A stretch of 64,000 nt of DNA from Clostridiales bacterium UBA6114 (GTDB lineage Bacteria; Bacillota; Clostridia; Oscillospirales; Butyricicoccaceae): assembly GCA_002423435.1 (NCBI GenBank), contig DIWE01000011.1, positions 62,001-126,000 on the forward strand, given 5' to 3'. The notes beneath the pieces are model-generated. The model was given only the letters and a program-made list of their open reading frames with translations. It did not search any database and was not told the origin of the DNA. The position numbers were made by a program, and so were the translations under genes. Positions within the stretch are counted from its first letter, which is position 1, and each line of letters starts with the position of its first letter. Below are positions 50,708 to 60,363 of the stretch, in pieces.

Positions 50708-51742
50708 ATGAAAAAAATGATTTGTTTCATGTTGTCGATCGCGATGGCGGCTGCGATGGCCGCCTGTTCCGGAGGAGCCCCTACGCCGGCGTCTTCCGGA
50801 AGCGCCTCCGGGCCGGCTGCGGAGGTAACCACCTTAAAGTACAATTTCGTCAAGACCAGCACGGATCCGACCTATGCGTCATGGGAGAGGTTTGCAAAGG
50901 AGATTGAGGAAAAATCGGAGGGTACCCTGAAAATCGAAATGTATTCCGGCGAGTCACTGGGCAAGACGGTCGACGTCATCGAATCGCTCACCAAGGGCGC
51001 GCCGATATTGGCCGACTGCGATCCCTCCTTCCTGACGGATTTTGTGCCGGATTACGGCATTTACATGTATCCGTATCTTTTAAGCAAGCCGTCGGATGTG
51101 GACTATCTCTGGAAATCCGATTTCGGAAAGGAATTGGATCAGAAGCTGGAGGAAAAAGGCCTGAAGATGGTCGTAAACTCGTATTTCGGCACGAGAAACC
51201 TGATTACCTCCAAGCCGGTAAAGAGCCGCGACGACATCAAAAACTTAAAAATCCGCGTGGCGAACACAAAGATGTTCAATGCGACGGTGGCGAGCGTCCT
51301 CGGAGGGAACGTCACCAATACGCCTTGGAGCGAGACCTATATGGCGCTCAGTCAGGGCGTCGCCGACGGTGCGGAGCCACCGTACTTCCTGATGTACTCG
51401 GCCAAACTGTATGAGCCCTGCAAATATGTCGCGGAGACCGCGCATATCATCACCGGCACAACGGTCGTAATGTCTAAAGCGGTATATGACGGTCTGCCCG
51501 ACATCGCAAAAGAGGCGATTGACGAAGTAAGCCATACTTATCCGAAAGAGGTCATGCTCGACGAATTCCTGAACAATGAAAAGGAGTTCAAGCAGAAGCT
51601 GATCGACGCGGGAGTGACCATTACCGAAGTGGATAAAGCACCTTTTATGGAGGCCGCCGATCAGCTCGTTTCGCAGTTCCCGGAATTTACTCCGGGCGCC
51701 ATCGACCGAGTAAAGACGATTCTGAAAGATAACAAAGAGTAA
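50708..51742 (+). CDS. dctP: TRAP transporter substrate-binding lipoprotein (DctP type)
   Basis: 344 residues, ATG after AGAGGAGG. Lipoprotein signal ending AMAACSGG. DctP features: FAKEIEEKSEGTLKIEMYSG, LKIRVANTKMFNATV, NTPWSETYMALSQGVADGAEPP (Arg and Trp of the carboxylate site). Located after the permease genes. Confidence 0.94.
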   Translation: MKKMICFMLSIAMAAAMAACSGGAPTPASSGSASGPAAEVTTLKYNFVKTSTDPTYASWERFAKEIEEKSEGTLKIEMYSGESLGKTVDVIESLTKGAPILADCDPSFLTDFVPDYGIYMYPYLLSKPSDVDYLWKSDFGKELDQKLEEKGLKMVVNSYFGTRNLITSKPVKSRDDIKNLKIRVANTKMFNATVASVLGGNVTNTPWSETYMALSQGVADGAEPPYFLMYSAKLYEPCKYVAETAHIITGTTVVMSKAVYDGLPDIAKEAIDEVSHTYPKEVMLDEFLNNEKEFKQKLIDAGVTITEVDKAPFMEAADQLVSQFPEFTPGAIDRVKTILKDNKE

Positions 51743-51832
51743 TACAAAAACCTCAAAATGTGAATCGATTCCAAAAAGCCGGACAAGTTCAAATCAGGCG
51801 CCAAAGGGCTTTTGTTTTGTGTTCTGCAGAAC

Positions 51833-52007
51833 TTAGCCGGAGCGTGATAATCCGAACCCGTTTCCGAGGCTGTGGGCCGCCCCGGTGCGGCGTTGCCGGC
51901 CCTTGAAAGGCACCAAGCCTTCCCGCGGGCCGCCGCCTTGCCCCAAGACAGCCCACAGCCTTGGAAATCTTCGACCTTGCGGGAGCGGATTATCATGCTC
52001 CGGCTAA
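51833..52007 (+). repeat. REP-like palindromic element 2 with 22-bp terminal inverted repeats
   Basis: Outer arms 51833-51854 and 51986-52007 are complementary at 21 of 22 positions. An inner pair CCGAGGCTGTGGGC (51864-51877) / GCCCACAGCCTTGG (51951-51964) extends the fold into a long hairpin. The right end is the 26-base sequence also present at 45636-45661. It fills most of the 306-base gap before the thiolase; no gene is convincing inside it. Confidence 0.7.
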
Positions 52008-52048
52008 GCCCTTTGACGGAAGAATACTGGATTTTAAGGAGAAGCCTA

Positions 52049-53248
52049 ATGAAAGATGTTGTAGTGGTGTCGGCTGTCAGGACGCCCATCGGTTCCATCG
52101 GCGGCACCCTCAAAAACGTTCCCCCTGAGGAGCTTTTAAAAACCGCGATGCAGGCCGCCATCGAGAGGGCGGGCGTCGATAAGGCCGCGATCGACGAGGT
52201 GATTGCGGGCCAGGCAAAACAGTCGACCGACGCGCCCAATATCGCGCGGGTAGTTTCGCTGATGCTGAAGATTCCCGAGGAGGTGCCCGGCTACACCGTC
52301 CACCGTCAGTGCGCCTCGGGCATGCAGGCGATATTGAACGGCATGATGCAGATTCAGTGCGGCTGTTCCGACACCGTGCTGGCCGGCGGCGTGGAAAGCA
52401 TGAGCACCGCGCCTTTCTATGTGCGCGGCGCGCGCTTCGGTGTGGGCAACGGAAACACCGTCTTTGTCGATCCCAATATTGAAAGCCAGCCCAAAAGCCA
52501 GCCGGCGGACATATACGGGACCTTCAGCATGATCGAGACTGCCGACAATGTTGCAAGGCAGTTTCACATCCCGCGCGAGGAGCAGGACGCTTTCGCGCTC
52601 CGGAGTCAGCAAAAGGCGGTCGCGGCCATCGACTCGGGGCGGTTTTCAGACGAGATAGTGCCGGTGGTCATCCCGCAGCGAAAGGGCGAGCCCGTTTTGT
52701 TCGACACCGACGAGTACCCGAAGCGAAACACCGATTTGAACAAGCTCGCGAAGCTTTCCACGGTCTACCCCGGCGGCTTTGTGACCGCGGGCAACGCCTC
52801 GGGGCGAAACGACGGCGCCTCGGCCCTTCTGCTGATGTCGGCGGACAGGGCGAAGAAGCTCGGCTTAAGGCCGATGGCCCGCATCATCGGCGCGGCGGCG
52901 GCTGGGGTCGATCCGCGCGTCATGGGCATCGGGCCGGTCGCGGCCACCCGGAAGCTCATGAAGGCGCTTTTGGAAAAGGGGCTCTCGCTCGGCGATTTCG
53001 GACTTTTCGAAATCAACGAGGCGTTTGCGGCCCAGTCGATCGCCTGCATCAAAGAGCTTGCGCTCGATCCCGAACGGGTAAACGTAAACGGCGGCGCAAT
53101 CGCGCTGGGGCACCCGCTCGGCTGCTCGGGCGCGCGGATCTCGACGACGCTTTTGCATGAAATGCAAAGGCGCGGCGTGCGGTACGGCCTCGCGTCCATT
53201 TGCGTGGCGGGCGGTCTCGGCATGTCGATGGCGTTTGAAAGGATATAA
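52049..53248 (+). CDS. Acetyl-CoA acetyltransferase (thiolase)
   Basis: 399 residues, ATG after AAGGAGAAG. Catalytic Cys in VHRQCASGMQA, His in NGGAIALGHPLGCSG, second Cys in ASICVAGGLGMSM. Degradative or biosynthetic thiolase; in this operon, with CoA-transferase and enoyl-CoA hydratase, cleavage of a 3-oxoacyl-CoA is likely. Confidence 0.95.
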   Translation: MKDVVVVSAVRTPIGSIGGTLKNVPPEELLKTAMQAAIERAGVDKAAIDEVIAGQAKQSTDAPNIARVVSLMLKIPEEVPGYTVHRQCASGMQAILNGMMQIQCGCSDTVLAGGVESMSTAPFYVRGARFGVGNGNTVFVDPNIESQPKSQPADIYGTFSMIETADNVARQFHIPREEQDAFALRSQQKAVAAIDSGRFSDEIVPVVIPQRKGEPVLFDTDEYPKRNTDLNKLAKLSTVYPGGFVTAGNASGRNDGASALLLMSADRAKKLGLRPMARIIGAAAAGVDPRVMGIGPVAATRKLMKALLEKGLSLGDFGLFEINEAFAAQSIACIKELALDPERVNVNGGAIALGHPLGCSGARISTTLLHEMQRRGVRYGLASICVAGGLGMSMAFERI

Positions 53249-53304
53249 AACGAAGTCTTTGTTCTGTGCCACTGGCGCAAAACCATATGCAAAGGGAGAT
53301 TAAA

Positions 53305-55434
53305 ATGTCTGCACAACGTATTTCTTTGTCCAGGATGTTAAGACCGCGGTCCATTGCCGTCATCGGCGCGTCCAACAAAAAGGGCAAGCAGGGCAATACG
53401 ATCATTGAATATTTAAACCGCTACGGCTACAAGGGGAAGGTCTATCCTGTAAACCCGCAGGAGGAAAGCATCGGGGGCCATCCCTGCTTTAAGTCGGTGC
53501 TCGATATTCCCGGCGAGGTGGATCTCGCCATTTTCTGCCTGCCGAACACGCATGTACCGGCGGTGGCAGAGCAGTGCGTACAAAAGGGGATCGGATACGC
53601 GGTCGTCTGGGCGGCCGGCTTCGGGGAGCTCAAAAGCGAGGAGGGCAGGAGGCTCGACGCGCAGCTTCGCGAAATCTGCGGGAAAGGCAATCTCAAGGTG
53701 TGCGGCCCCAATTCGCTGGGCATCATCAACACGGCCGACGGCATGGTCGCCAGCTTTACGACGGCGCTCAACCAGACGCCCGAGCTTAAAAAGGGGCGCA
53801 TTGCCTTTGTGTCGCAGAGCGGCGGCACCGTTGCGGCCATCATCGACGATCTGTTAGCCAACGATATGGGCTTCGGCGTGTTCGTCAGCACGGGCAACGA
53901 GCTCAACCTGACCTTTGCCGACTATGCGCTCGAAATCCTCGAGTACGATAACATCGACATTATCGTCGGATATGTCGAGGGGATCCGCGACGGGGGAAAA
54001 TTTATGGAGGCCGCGCACCGCGCACGCGAGCTCAATAAGCAGATCATACTGGTCAAGGGCGGCCGGTCGGCGGCCGCAGCCGACGCCGTGCGCTCGCATA
54101 CCGGAGCGATCGCGGGCAGCGACGGCATCTACCGCACGGCCTTTCGGGAAGCCGGCGTCATCCAGGTTCAGAGCACCGAGGAACTGATGGATATGGTGTT
54201 CTATTTAAACAATCCGCAGGAAGATCCCGGCCGGTTCGGCCGCCGCACGGTGGTCATGTGCACGGGCGGCGGCTCGGGCATACAGGCGCTGGACGCGGTC
54301 GAGAGAAGCGAGCTCGAGGTCGCGACGCTGAGCGATGAGACGCTCGACACGATCCGTCAAAACGTGCCCGGCTTCGCGGGGGTTTCGTCCCATCTGATCG
54401 ACGTGACGCCCCAGATGCTGATGGATCCGAACTATCTCGGCAAATTCGACAAGGTTCTGGGAGCGCTCGACAACGACCCGAACATCGACGTCATCCTGTT
54501 TGTGCAGGCGTCGAGCGCGCCGTCGGCCAAGGGCGTCTGCGAAGCGCTGGTGCGCCACAGAGAGAGTGCCAGAAAGCCGGTAATCCTGACGTGGTGGGCT
54601 CTGCCCGAGGCCGCGCGCAATATGCTCAAGGACGCCGGCATTTACATATTCCCGAGCCAGGCCCGCGCCATAGGGGCGATCGCCTCCTTCGCGAAATACT
54701 GCGAGCAGCGCAAAAACATCCGCGAAAGGGTGCGGCCGCAGAGCGCAAGGCCCGATATCGCCTGGCCGAAGCTCGAACTCGGCAAAGGTCCGGCGGTGCT
54801 GACCGAGGATATCGTATCCCCGTGGCTCGAAAAATACGGAATCGGCAACGCGTCGGCGAGACTGGTCCCCGACGAGAAAAAAGCGGCCGAGGCGGCGGCC
54901 GAGCTCACCTATCCCGTGGTGGTCAAGGTGATCAGCGAGGGGCTCGCCCACCGCAGCAAGTACGGTCTTGTCGCGCTCGACATCCGGGACGAGGCGGCAC
55001 TTCGCGAAAAGTGCGCCCTGATGCGGAAAAATGCAAAGGAGCGGCTCGGGCTCGACCGGATCGGCGGCTTTTGGGTGCAGCAATTTCGGCCCCGGGGCCT
55101 CGAGCTGATCCTAGGCGGTTTTTGCAGCGAGCCCTTCGGGCATGTCATGGTGTGCGGCATCGGCGGCTACCTCGCGGAGTTTTTCCAGCCGGTTTACCGC
55201 CTGCTTCCCATCGACGAAGAGGAGGCCGAAAAGATGCTTTCCGAGCTCGTCTTCCTGAAAAAGTATCCCGAGGAGGTCGACCTTGATGCATTAAAGAGGT
55301 CGCTCATCGGATTTTCCAATTTATTGCTCGACTGCCCGTGGGAGCAGTTTGAGCTGGAGCTGAATCCGGTCAAGGTGCTTCCAAAGGGCCAGGGCGCGCT
55401 TGCGGTCGACGCGCTGGGCGTCGTGAGAAAATAG
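53305..55434 (+). CDS. ADP-forming acyl-CoA synthetase (acetate-CoA ligase family)
   Basis: 709 residues, ATG after AAAGGGAG. Single-chain fusion: CoA-binding domain (SIAVIGASNKKGKQG, ~20-140), succinyl-CoA ligase-like domains with the phospho-His region VRSHTGAIAGSD (~265), and a C-terminal ATP-grasp half (~490-709; PVVVKVISEGLAHRSKYG). Conserves energy by making ATP from acyl-CoA or activates an acid in reverse. Confidence 0.92.
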   Translation: MSAQRISLSRMLRPRSIAVIGASNKKGKQGNTIIEYLNRYGYKGKVYPVNPQEESIGGHPCFKSVLDIPGEVDLAIFCLPNTHVPAVAEQCVQKGIGYAVVWAAGFGELKSEEGRRLDAQLREICGKGNLKVCGPNSLGIINTADGMVASFTTALNQTPELKKGRIAFVSQSGGTVAAIIDDLLANDMGFGVFVSTGNELNLTFADYALEILEYDNIDIIVGYVEGIRDGGKFMEAAHRARELNKQIILVKGGRSAAAADAVRSHTGAIAGSDGIYRTAFREAGVIQVQSTEELMDMVFYLNNPQEDPGRFGRRTVVMCTGGGSGIQALDAVERSELEVATLSDETLDTIRQNVPGFAGVSSHLIDVTPQMLMDPNYLGKFDKVLGALDNDPNIDVILFVQASSAPSAKGVCEALVRHRESARKPVILTWWALPEAARNMLKDAGIYIFPSQARAIGAIASFAKYCEQRKNIRERVRPQSARPDIAWPKLELGKGPAVLTEDIVSPWLEKYGIGNASARLVPDEKKAAEAAAELTYPVVVKVISEGLAHRSKYGLVALDIRDEAALREKCALMRKNAKERLGLDRIGGFWVQQFRPRGLELILGGFCSEPFGHVMVCGIGGYLAEFFQPVYRLLPIDEEEAEKMLSELVFLKKYPEEVDLDALKRSLIGFSNLLLDCPWEQFELELNPVKVLPKGQGALAVDALGVVRK

Positions 55435-55457
55435 CGCGGTGGGGAAAGGGTATCAAA

Positions 55458-56627
55458 ATGAAAATTCATGAATACCAGGCCAAAAACCTGATGCGGCTAT
55501 ACGATATTCAGGTTCCGAGGGGCATTACTGCCGACACGGGGGATGCGGCAGCGGCGGCTTTTGAAAAACTGAATCCCGCATGCGGCGTCGTAATAAAGAG
55601 CCAGATCCATGCGGGAGGGCGCGGGAAAGCCGGAGGCATCCGAAAGGCGGATACGCCTGAGGAGGCGAAATCAGCGGCGGAAGCTCTGCTCAATAAGGTC
55701 CTGGTCACGGCGCAGACGGGGCCGGAGGGGAAAACGGTGCGTCAGGTCCTCGTTGAAGAGGCCTTTTCGGTTGAGCATGAGTACTACCTGAGCTTTGTAC
55801 TCGGCGCGGAGGATTATTGCATATATCTGATCATCTCGGAGGTCGGCGGGATGGACATCGAGGCTGTCGCCGCGGAGACCCCCGAGCGGATCCATAAAAT
55901 AAAAATCGATCCGGAGGCCGGGCTTTTGGACTATCAGGTGCGCCGCGCGTCAAAACAGGTCGGGGTGCCGGAAAGTCTGAAAAAAAGCTTCGCGGCTTTG
56001 TGCAGACGGATGTATCGGCTGTTTTGCGAGAAGGAATGCAGCCTGGTTGAGATCAATCCCCTTGTGCTCTGTGCAGACGGCAGGCTGCTGCCGCTGGACT
56101 GCAAGATGATATTCGACGACAATTCGCTGTTTCGGCATCCGGAGATCGAAGAGCTGCGCGACGTCTCGCAGGAGGACCCGCGGGAGGCGGAGGCCTCGCT
56201 GCACGGCATGAGCTTTGTATCGCTTCAAGGGGACATCGGCTGCATCGTAAACGGGGCGGGACTTGCGATGGCCACGATGGACGCGATCCACCGGCATGGC
56301 GGGCACCCGGCGAATTTCCTCGATCTCGGCGGCGGAGCGGACAAGGACCGGGTATACGCGGCGCTTCGGCTTTTATTATCCGACGAAAGCATCGCGGTCG
56401 TGCTGATCAACATATTCGGCGGCATCACAAGCTGCAGGGCCATCGCGGAGGGTCTGGCGGATATCGTGAAGGAAATTAAAACATCCGTCCGGCTTGTCGT
56501 CAGATTGGAGGGCCTTGAAAAAGAGGCCGCGTATGCGATTCTCAAAAACACATGTTATCCGTTTACGGTTGCGGGGACCCTTACAGAGGCGGCGCAAAAG
56601 GCGGTCAAATTGGGCGGTGGGAGGTAA
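55458..56627 (+). CDS. sucC: Succinyl-CoA synthetase-type beta subunit
   Basis: 389 residues. ATP-grasp: EYQAKNLMRLYDIQVPRG, KSQIHAGGRGKAGGI, VEINPLVL, then a CoA-ligase domain with INGAGLAMATMD-like VNGAGLAMATMD, FLDLGGGA and INIFGGIT. Could use succinate, malate (malate-CoA ligase) or another dicarboxylate; sequence alone does not decide. Confidence 0.88.
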   Translation: MKIHEYQAKNLMRLYDIQVPRGITADTGDAAAAAFEKLNPACGVVIKSQIHAGGRGKAGGIRKADTPEEAKSAAEALLNKVLVTAQTGPEGKTVRQVLVEEAFSVEHEYYLSFVLGAEDYCIYLIISEVGGMDIEAVAAETPERIHKIKIDPEAGLLDYQVRRASKQVGVPESLKKSFAALCRRMYRLFCEKECSLVEINPLVLCADGRLLPLDCKMIFDDNSLFRHPEIEELRDVSQEDPREAEASLHGMSFVSLQGDIGCIVNGAGLAMATMDAIHRHGGHPANFLDLGGGADKDRVYAALRLLLSDESIAVVLINIFGGITSCRAIAEGLADIVKEIKTSVRLVVRLEGLEKEAAYAILKNTCYPFTVAGTLTEAAQKAVKLGGGR

Positions 56628-56630
56628 GGC

Positions 56631-57503
56631 ATGTCGATTCTGGTAAGTAAAAGCTCCAAAATCCTCGTCTGCGGTATCACCGGCAGGCAGGGAAGATTCC
56701 ATACATCAGGGATGCTGCAGTACGGCACGAATATCGTCGCGGGGGTGTCGCCCGGCAGGGAAGGGACAGAGGTCGAGGGCGTCCCCGTATTCGACAGTAT
56801 CGCGGAAGCCGTCTTTCAGACGGGGGCCGACGTCTCAATCATTTATGTGCCCGCCGCGTCCGCGGCCGACGTCATATACGAGTCGGTCGACGCGGGAATC
56901 CGGTTGGCGGTCTGCATTACGGAGGGCATTCCCATCGCGGACATGCTTAAAATCAAAAAATATCTGCGCGATAAAAGGACCATTCTGATCGGGCCCAATT
57001 GTCCGGGCATCATCACGCCGGAGGAGTGCAAGGTCGGCATCATGCCGGGAAATATCCACAAAAAGGGGAATATCGGCGTGGTGTCGAGGTCGGGCACATT
57101 GACATACGAGGCGGTGCATAATCTGACGAGCGCCGGGCTCGGGCAGTCGACGGTGGTCGGCATCGGCGGCGACCCGATCCGGGGCCTGGGTTTTATAGAC
57201 GTGCTGGAGGCGTTTCAAAGCGACCCTGACACCGAAGGGGTTGTCATGATCGGCGAGATCGGCGGCAACGAGGAGGAAAAAGCGGCTGAATGGATCGCGG
57301 CAAATCTAAAAAAGCCGGTCGTCGGCTTCATCGGGGGGCTTACGGCGCCAAAGGGCAAGCGGATGGGCCATGCGGGCGCGATCGTTTCCTCGTCCACGGG
57401 CTCGGCGGCCGACAAGGTAAAAGCCATGGAAAGCCGCAATATTCCGGTCGCGGGGTCGATCGACGAGATCTCGCTCCTGATGACGGCGGAATTGCGAAAA
57501 TAG
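56631..57503 (+). CDS. sucD: Succinyl-CoA synthetase-type alpha subunit
   Basis: 290 residues, three bases after the beta subunit stop. CoA-binding loop CGITGRQGRFHTSGM, IGPNCPGIITPEECKVGIMP, SRSGTLTYEAVHNLT, and the phospho-His in KRMGHAGAIVSSSTG. Full-length and apparently functional. Confidence 0.93.
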   Translation: MSILVSKSSKILVCGITGRQGRFHTSGMLQYGTNIVAGVSPGREGTEVEGVPVFDSIAEAVFQTGADVSIIYVPAASAADVIYESVDAGIRLAVCITEGIPIADMLKIKKYLRDKRTILIGPNCPGIITPEECKVGIMPGNIHKKGNIGVVSRSGTLTYEAVHNLTSAGLGQSTVVGIGGDPIRGLGFIDVLEAFQSDPDTEGVVMIGEIGGNEEEKAAEWIAANLKKPVVGFIGGLTAPKGKRMGHAGAIVSSSTGSAADKVKAMESRNIPVAGSIDEISLLMTAELRK

Positions 57504-57624
57504 ACCGTGCAAGGCACGGCTTTGAAACGCAGCTTAGGGAAACGAATCGTGACCGGCTTTTACGCGTCGGATATGCGCCGGTTGCGCAAAATCGAAAAAT
57601 TCAGCACGGGGAAGTGGAAGGCAA
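57504..57624. other. Short spacer before the AspT-type transporter gene
   Basis: A 6-bp hairpin CCGTGC-AAG-GCACGG (57505-57519) directly follows the sucD stop without a U-tract. Nothing else is seen. Confidence 0.35.
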
Positions 57625-58872
57625 ATGCAGTTTGGTTTTCGGACGTTTATTACGGATCCGTTTGTACTCATTTTTTTGTCCGTCGTATCGGGTCTGATTT
57701 TAGGCGAGGTCAGAATCGGCAGGTTCTCCCTGGGGACGTCGGGGGGACTGTTTACGGGCCTTTTTTTCGGATGGTATATCTATGCAAGCTATGCGCTGCC
57801 GTATAAGGACATGGCGGCGGCCGACGTGCCGAAATACGCGTCTGCGATGCTGTCGGGCGGGGTGGTTCCCTCGGTTTTGTTTGACTTCTCGCTCATACTG
57901 TTCGTCGCGGCGGTAGGGCTTCTGGCGTCGAAGGATCTGGGCACCGTCGTCAAAAGATACGGCGCTAAATTCATCCTGCTCGGCTTTGCGGTAACGCTGG
58001 CGGGTGCCGGGGGAATTTTTCTTCTGACAAGAATTTTTCCGGATCAGAACCCGTATGCGGTGTCCGGCGTTTATACCGGGGCTTTAACCAGCTCGCCCGG
58101 CCTTGCGGCGGCGATCGAGTCGGTCGCGAAATACGGCGGGGAGGCGCAGGCGCAGGTCGGATACGGTCACGCCGTCGGCTATGCGCCCGGGGTTTTGATC
58201 GTAATCATAGCCATGCAGTTTTTCCCGTTGATTTTCCGGATCGATATCGAAAAGGAAAAAGAGAGATTTCACGAGGAAATCGGCGCGGCTGAAAACGCAT
58301 CGACGGAACAGGGCAAGGTCAAGGAGGTAGGCTTTGACATCATCGCGTTCTTTCTGGCTTGCTTTTTGGGGTATTTTGTCGGCTCGGTCAAACTATATCT
58401 CGGCCCCGCCGTCAAATATTTCAGCCTGGGCTCGACGGGGGGCATCCTTGTGACCTCGCTCGTTCTCGGGTTTATCGGCAAAATCGGGCCGCTGAATTTC
58501 AGGATGGACACGAAAGTGCTGGGCGTCATCAGGGAGATAGGGCTCGCAATGTTCCTCGCGATCGTCGGGCTCCGCTACGGATACGACACGGTCAATTCGC
58601 TTTTAAGCAGCGGCGCCATGCTTGCGATGTTCTCCTTTGTCGACGGTCTGTTTGCGATCATTGTCGGCTACGTGTTGGGCAGATATGTATTTAAGCTCAA
58701 CTGGATCATACTGGCGGGAGCGTTGTGCGGCGGCATGACGAGCACCCCGGGGCTAGGCGCCGCGATCGACTCGACAAAAAGCGACGACGTCGCCTCCGGG
58801 TATGGCGCGACATATCCGTTCGCGCTCCTCGGCATGGTGGTCTTTACGATCCTTTTGCACACGTTTGTCTGA
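57625..58872 (+). CDS. Aspartate:alanine exchanger (AspT/AAEx) family membrane protein
   Basis: 415 residues, about 10-11 hydrophobic helices in two similar halves. Each half carries the Asp-Al_Ex motif (GALTSSPGLAAAIES; GGMTSTPGLGAAIDST). Family members exchange amino acids or dicarboxylates and generate proton-motive force by decarboxylative antiport. Usual members carry central TrkA-C domains; this one has only a short charged linker there (IDIEKEKERFHEEIGAAENA), so it is a compact variant. Confidence 0.85.
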   Translation: MQFGFRTFITDPFVLIFLSVVSGLILGEVRIGRFSLGTSGGLFTGLFFGWYIYASYALPYKDMAAADVPKYASAMLSGGVVPSVLFDFSLILFVAAVGLLASKDLGTVVKRYGAKFILLGFAVTLAGAGGIFLLTRIFPDQNPYAVSGVYTGALTSSPGLAAAIESVAKYGGEAQAQVGYGHAVGYAPGVLIVIIAMQFFPLIFRIDIEKEKERFHEEIGAAENASTEQGKVKEVGFDIIAFFLACFLGYFVGSVKLYLGPAVKYFSLGSTGGILVTSLVLGFIGKIGPLNFRMDTKVLGVIREIGLAMFLAIVGLRYGYDTVNSLLSSGAMLAMFSFVDGLFAIIVGYVLGRYVFKLNWIILAGALCGGMTSTPGLGAAIDSTKSDDVASGYGATYPFALLGMVVFTILLHTFV

Positions 58873-58892
58873 AAGCAATGCGATATTATCAG

Positions 58893-58950
58893 GCGGGAGG
58901 AGCCGCGAAATGCATATCCATGCATTTCGCGGCTCCTCCCGCGGCTTTTT
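58893..58950. terminator. Strong bidirectional terminator
   Basis: Perfect 22-bp stem (58893-58914 with 58921-58942), 6-base loop, then GGCTTTTT. Lies between convergent genes. Confidence 0.9.
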
Positions 58951-58959
58951 CCCGTTATT

Positions 58960-60363
58960 TTACCGGCGCACGACTTTGCCGGGGTTTAGGATGCGGTTGG
59001 GGTCGAAGACATCCTTGATCCGTTCGAGCAGAGCGACATACTGCCCGCCCTCCGATTCCCGGAGAAAATCGATTTTTGCATGCCCGATGCCGTGCTCTCC
59101 GGAAACCTTTCCGCCGAGCATTGACGCCTCTTTATAAAGCTCCTCCATGGCGGCGCCGAGCTTTTCCTTCCAGCACGCCTCATTGAGCTGGTCCCGGCAC
59201 ACGTACACGTGGACGTTGCCGTCGCCGGCATGCCCGAAATAACGGATGCGGATGTCGAGCTTTTGAGCGACGGCGTCGACGGCTTTTGCAAACGCGGCGA
59301 TGCTGTTCCTGGGCACGACCACGTCGCACTCGTCGAGCTCCGGGGTCGAGCTTTTGATCGCCTCGAGAAAAGCCCCGCGCGCGTCCCACAGGCAGGAGAG
59401 CCGCTCGGCCGTGTCGGCGTAGAAGGCGTCCCTCGCCCCGGCGCGTACGCAGAGCTCCGCGGCCCGGTCGCAGATTTTTTCGACCTCCTCCCGGCTGCCG
59501 CCGTCAAAGGAAAGGAGCAGGTAGGCCTCCGCGGATTTGTCGGGGAAATCCCTCCCGAGATATTTACCCGCCTCCAGGATGATCTCCCGCTGCATAAACT
59601 CCACCGCCACCGGCTTAAGCTGGGATCTCAGGATAACGGGCACGGTGCCGATGCACTGCTCCATGGAATCGAAGGGAACGAGCAGGCTGACCGACTTTGA
59701 CGGCTTCGGGATCAGCTTTAAGACGAGCTTCGTCACAATGCCGAGCGTTCCCTCCGAGCCGACGAAGAGGTGCAGGAGGCTATAGCCCGAGCTGTTTTTT
59801 GAAAGCTTTCCGCCTGCTTTTATGATCTGCCCGTCGGGCAGCACCACTTCGAGGCCCATCACATAATCGCGGGTCACGCCGTATTTGACCGCCTTCATCC
59901 CGCCGGCGTTGGTCATGACGTTACCGCCGAGCGTGGCGGTTTTTTCGCCAGGTTCCGGCGGATAAAACAGGTTTTTATTCAGTACATGCGCAGAAAAATC
60001 CATCAGGAGGACGCCCGGCTCAACGGTCGCCGTCATGTTTTCCTCATCAACCTCGAGGATGCGGTTCATTTTCTCGGTGGAGAGGAGGACGCCGCCGAAA
60101 AGCGGCACGGCGCCGCCGCACAGGCCGGTGCCGGCACCGCGGGGCGTCACCGGGATGCGCCTTTGGTTGCAGTGCGCCAGAACGCGGCTGATCTCCTCGG
60201 CGGAAAGCGCGTAAACAAGCGCATCCGGCATATACGAGCCGTAAACGGGCATCTCGTCATGCCCGAAATCCTCGCTGATATCCCCTCCGGCGATTACCCG
60301 GTCCGGGGAGCACGTAAGGCGGAAGAAGCTTAAATCCTCTTCCCCGACATGCGTATAATTCAT
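58960..60363 (-). CDS. FAD-linked 2-hydroxyacid dehydrogenase (GlcD/LctD-like)
   Basis: 467 residues. FAD_binding_4 domain with VTPRGAGTGLCGGAVP, EPGVLLMDFSAHV and GGNVMTNAGGMKAVKYG. C-terminal FAD-oxidase domain with FGHAGDGNVHVYV and SGEHGIGHAK. The ATGA overlap with the ferredoxin-EtfA gene and the order EtfB-EtfA-GlcD match LctBCD, the bifurcating lactate dehydrogenase of Acetobacterium woodii. Likely oxidises lactate or a similar 2-hydroxyacid. Confidence 0.93.
   Translation of the reverse strand: MNYTHVGEEDLSFFRLTCSPDRVIAGGDISEDFGHDEMPVYGSYMPDALVYALSAEEISRVLAHCNQRRIPVTPRGAGTGLCGGAVPLFGGVLLSTEKMNRILEVDEENMTATVEPGVLLMDFSAHVLNKNLFYPPEPGEKTATLGGNVMTNAGGMKAVKYGVTRDYVMGLEVVLPDGQIIKAGGKLSKNSSGYSLLHLFVGSEGTLGIVTKLVLKLIPKPSKSVSLLVPFDSMEQCIGTVPVILRSQLKPVAVEFMQREIILEAGKYLGRDFPDKSAEAYLLLSFDGGSREEVEKICDRAAELCVRAGARDAFYADTAERLSCLWDARGAFLEAIKSSTPELDECDVVVPRNSIAAFAKAVDAVAQKLDIRIRYFGHAGDGNVHVYVCRDQLNEACWKEKLGAAMEELYKEASMLGGKVSGEHGIGHAKIDFLRESEGGQYVALLERIKDVFDPNRILNPGKVVRR

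Noticed and set aside
51872..52048. N-terminal extension of the thiolase back to 51872
   Set aside because: The extension would translate the palindromic element and lacks a ribosome site; ATG 52049 has a good one and the normal thiolase N-terminus.
54205..55083. 292-codon minus-strand frame opposite the acyl-CoA synthetase
   Set aside because: Shadow of the ATP-grasp synthetase gene; no motif or start site.
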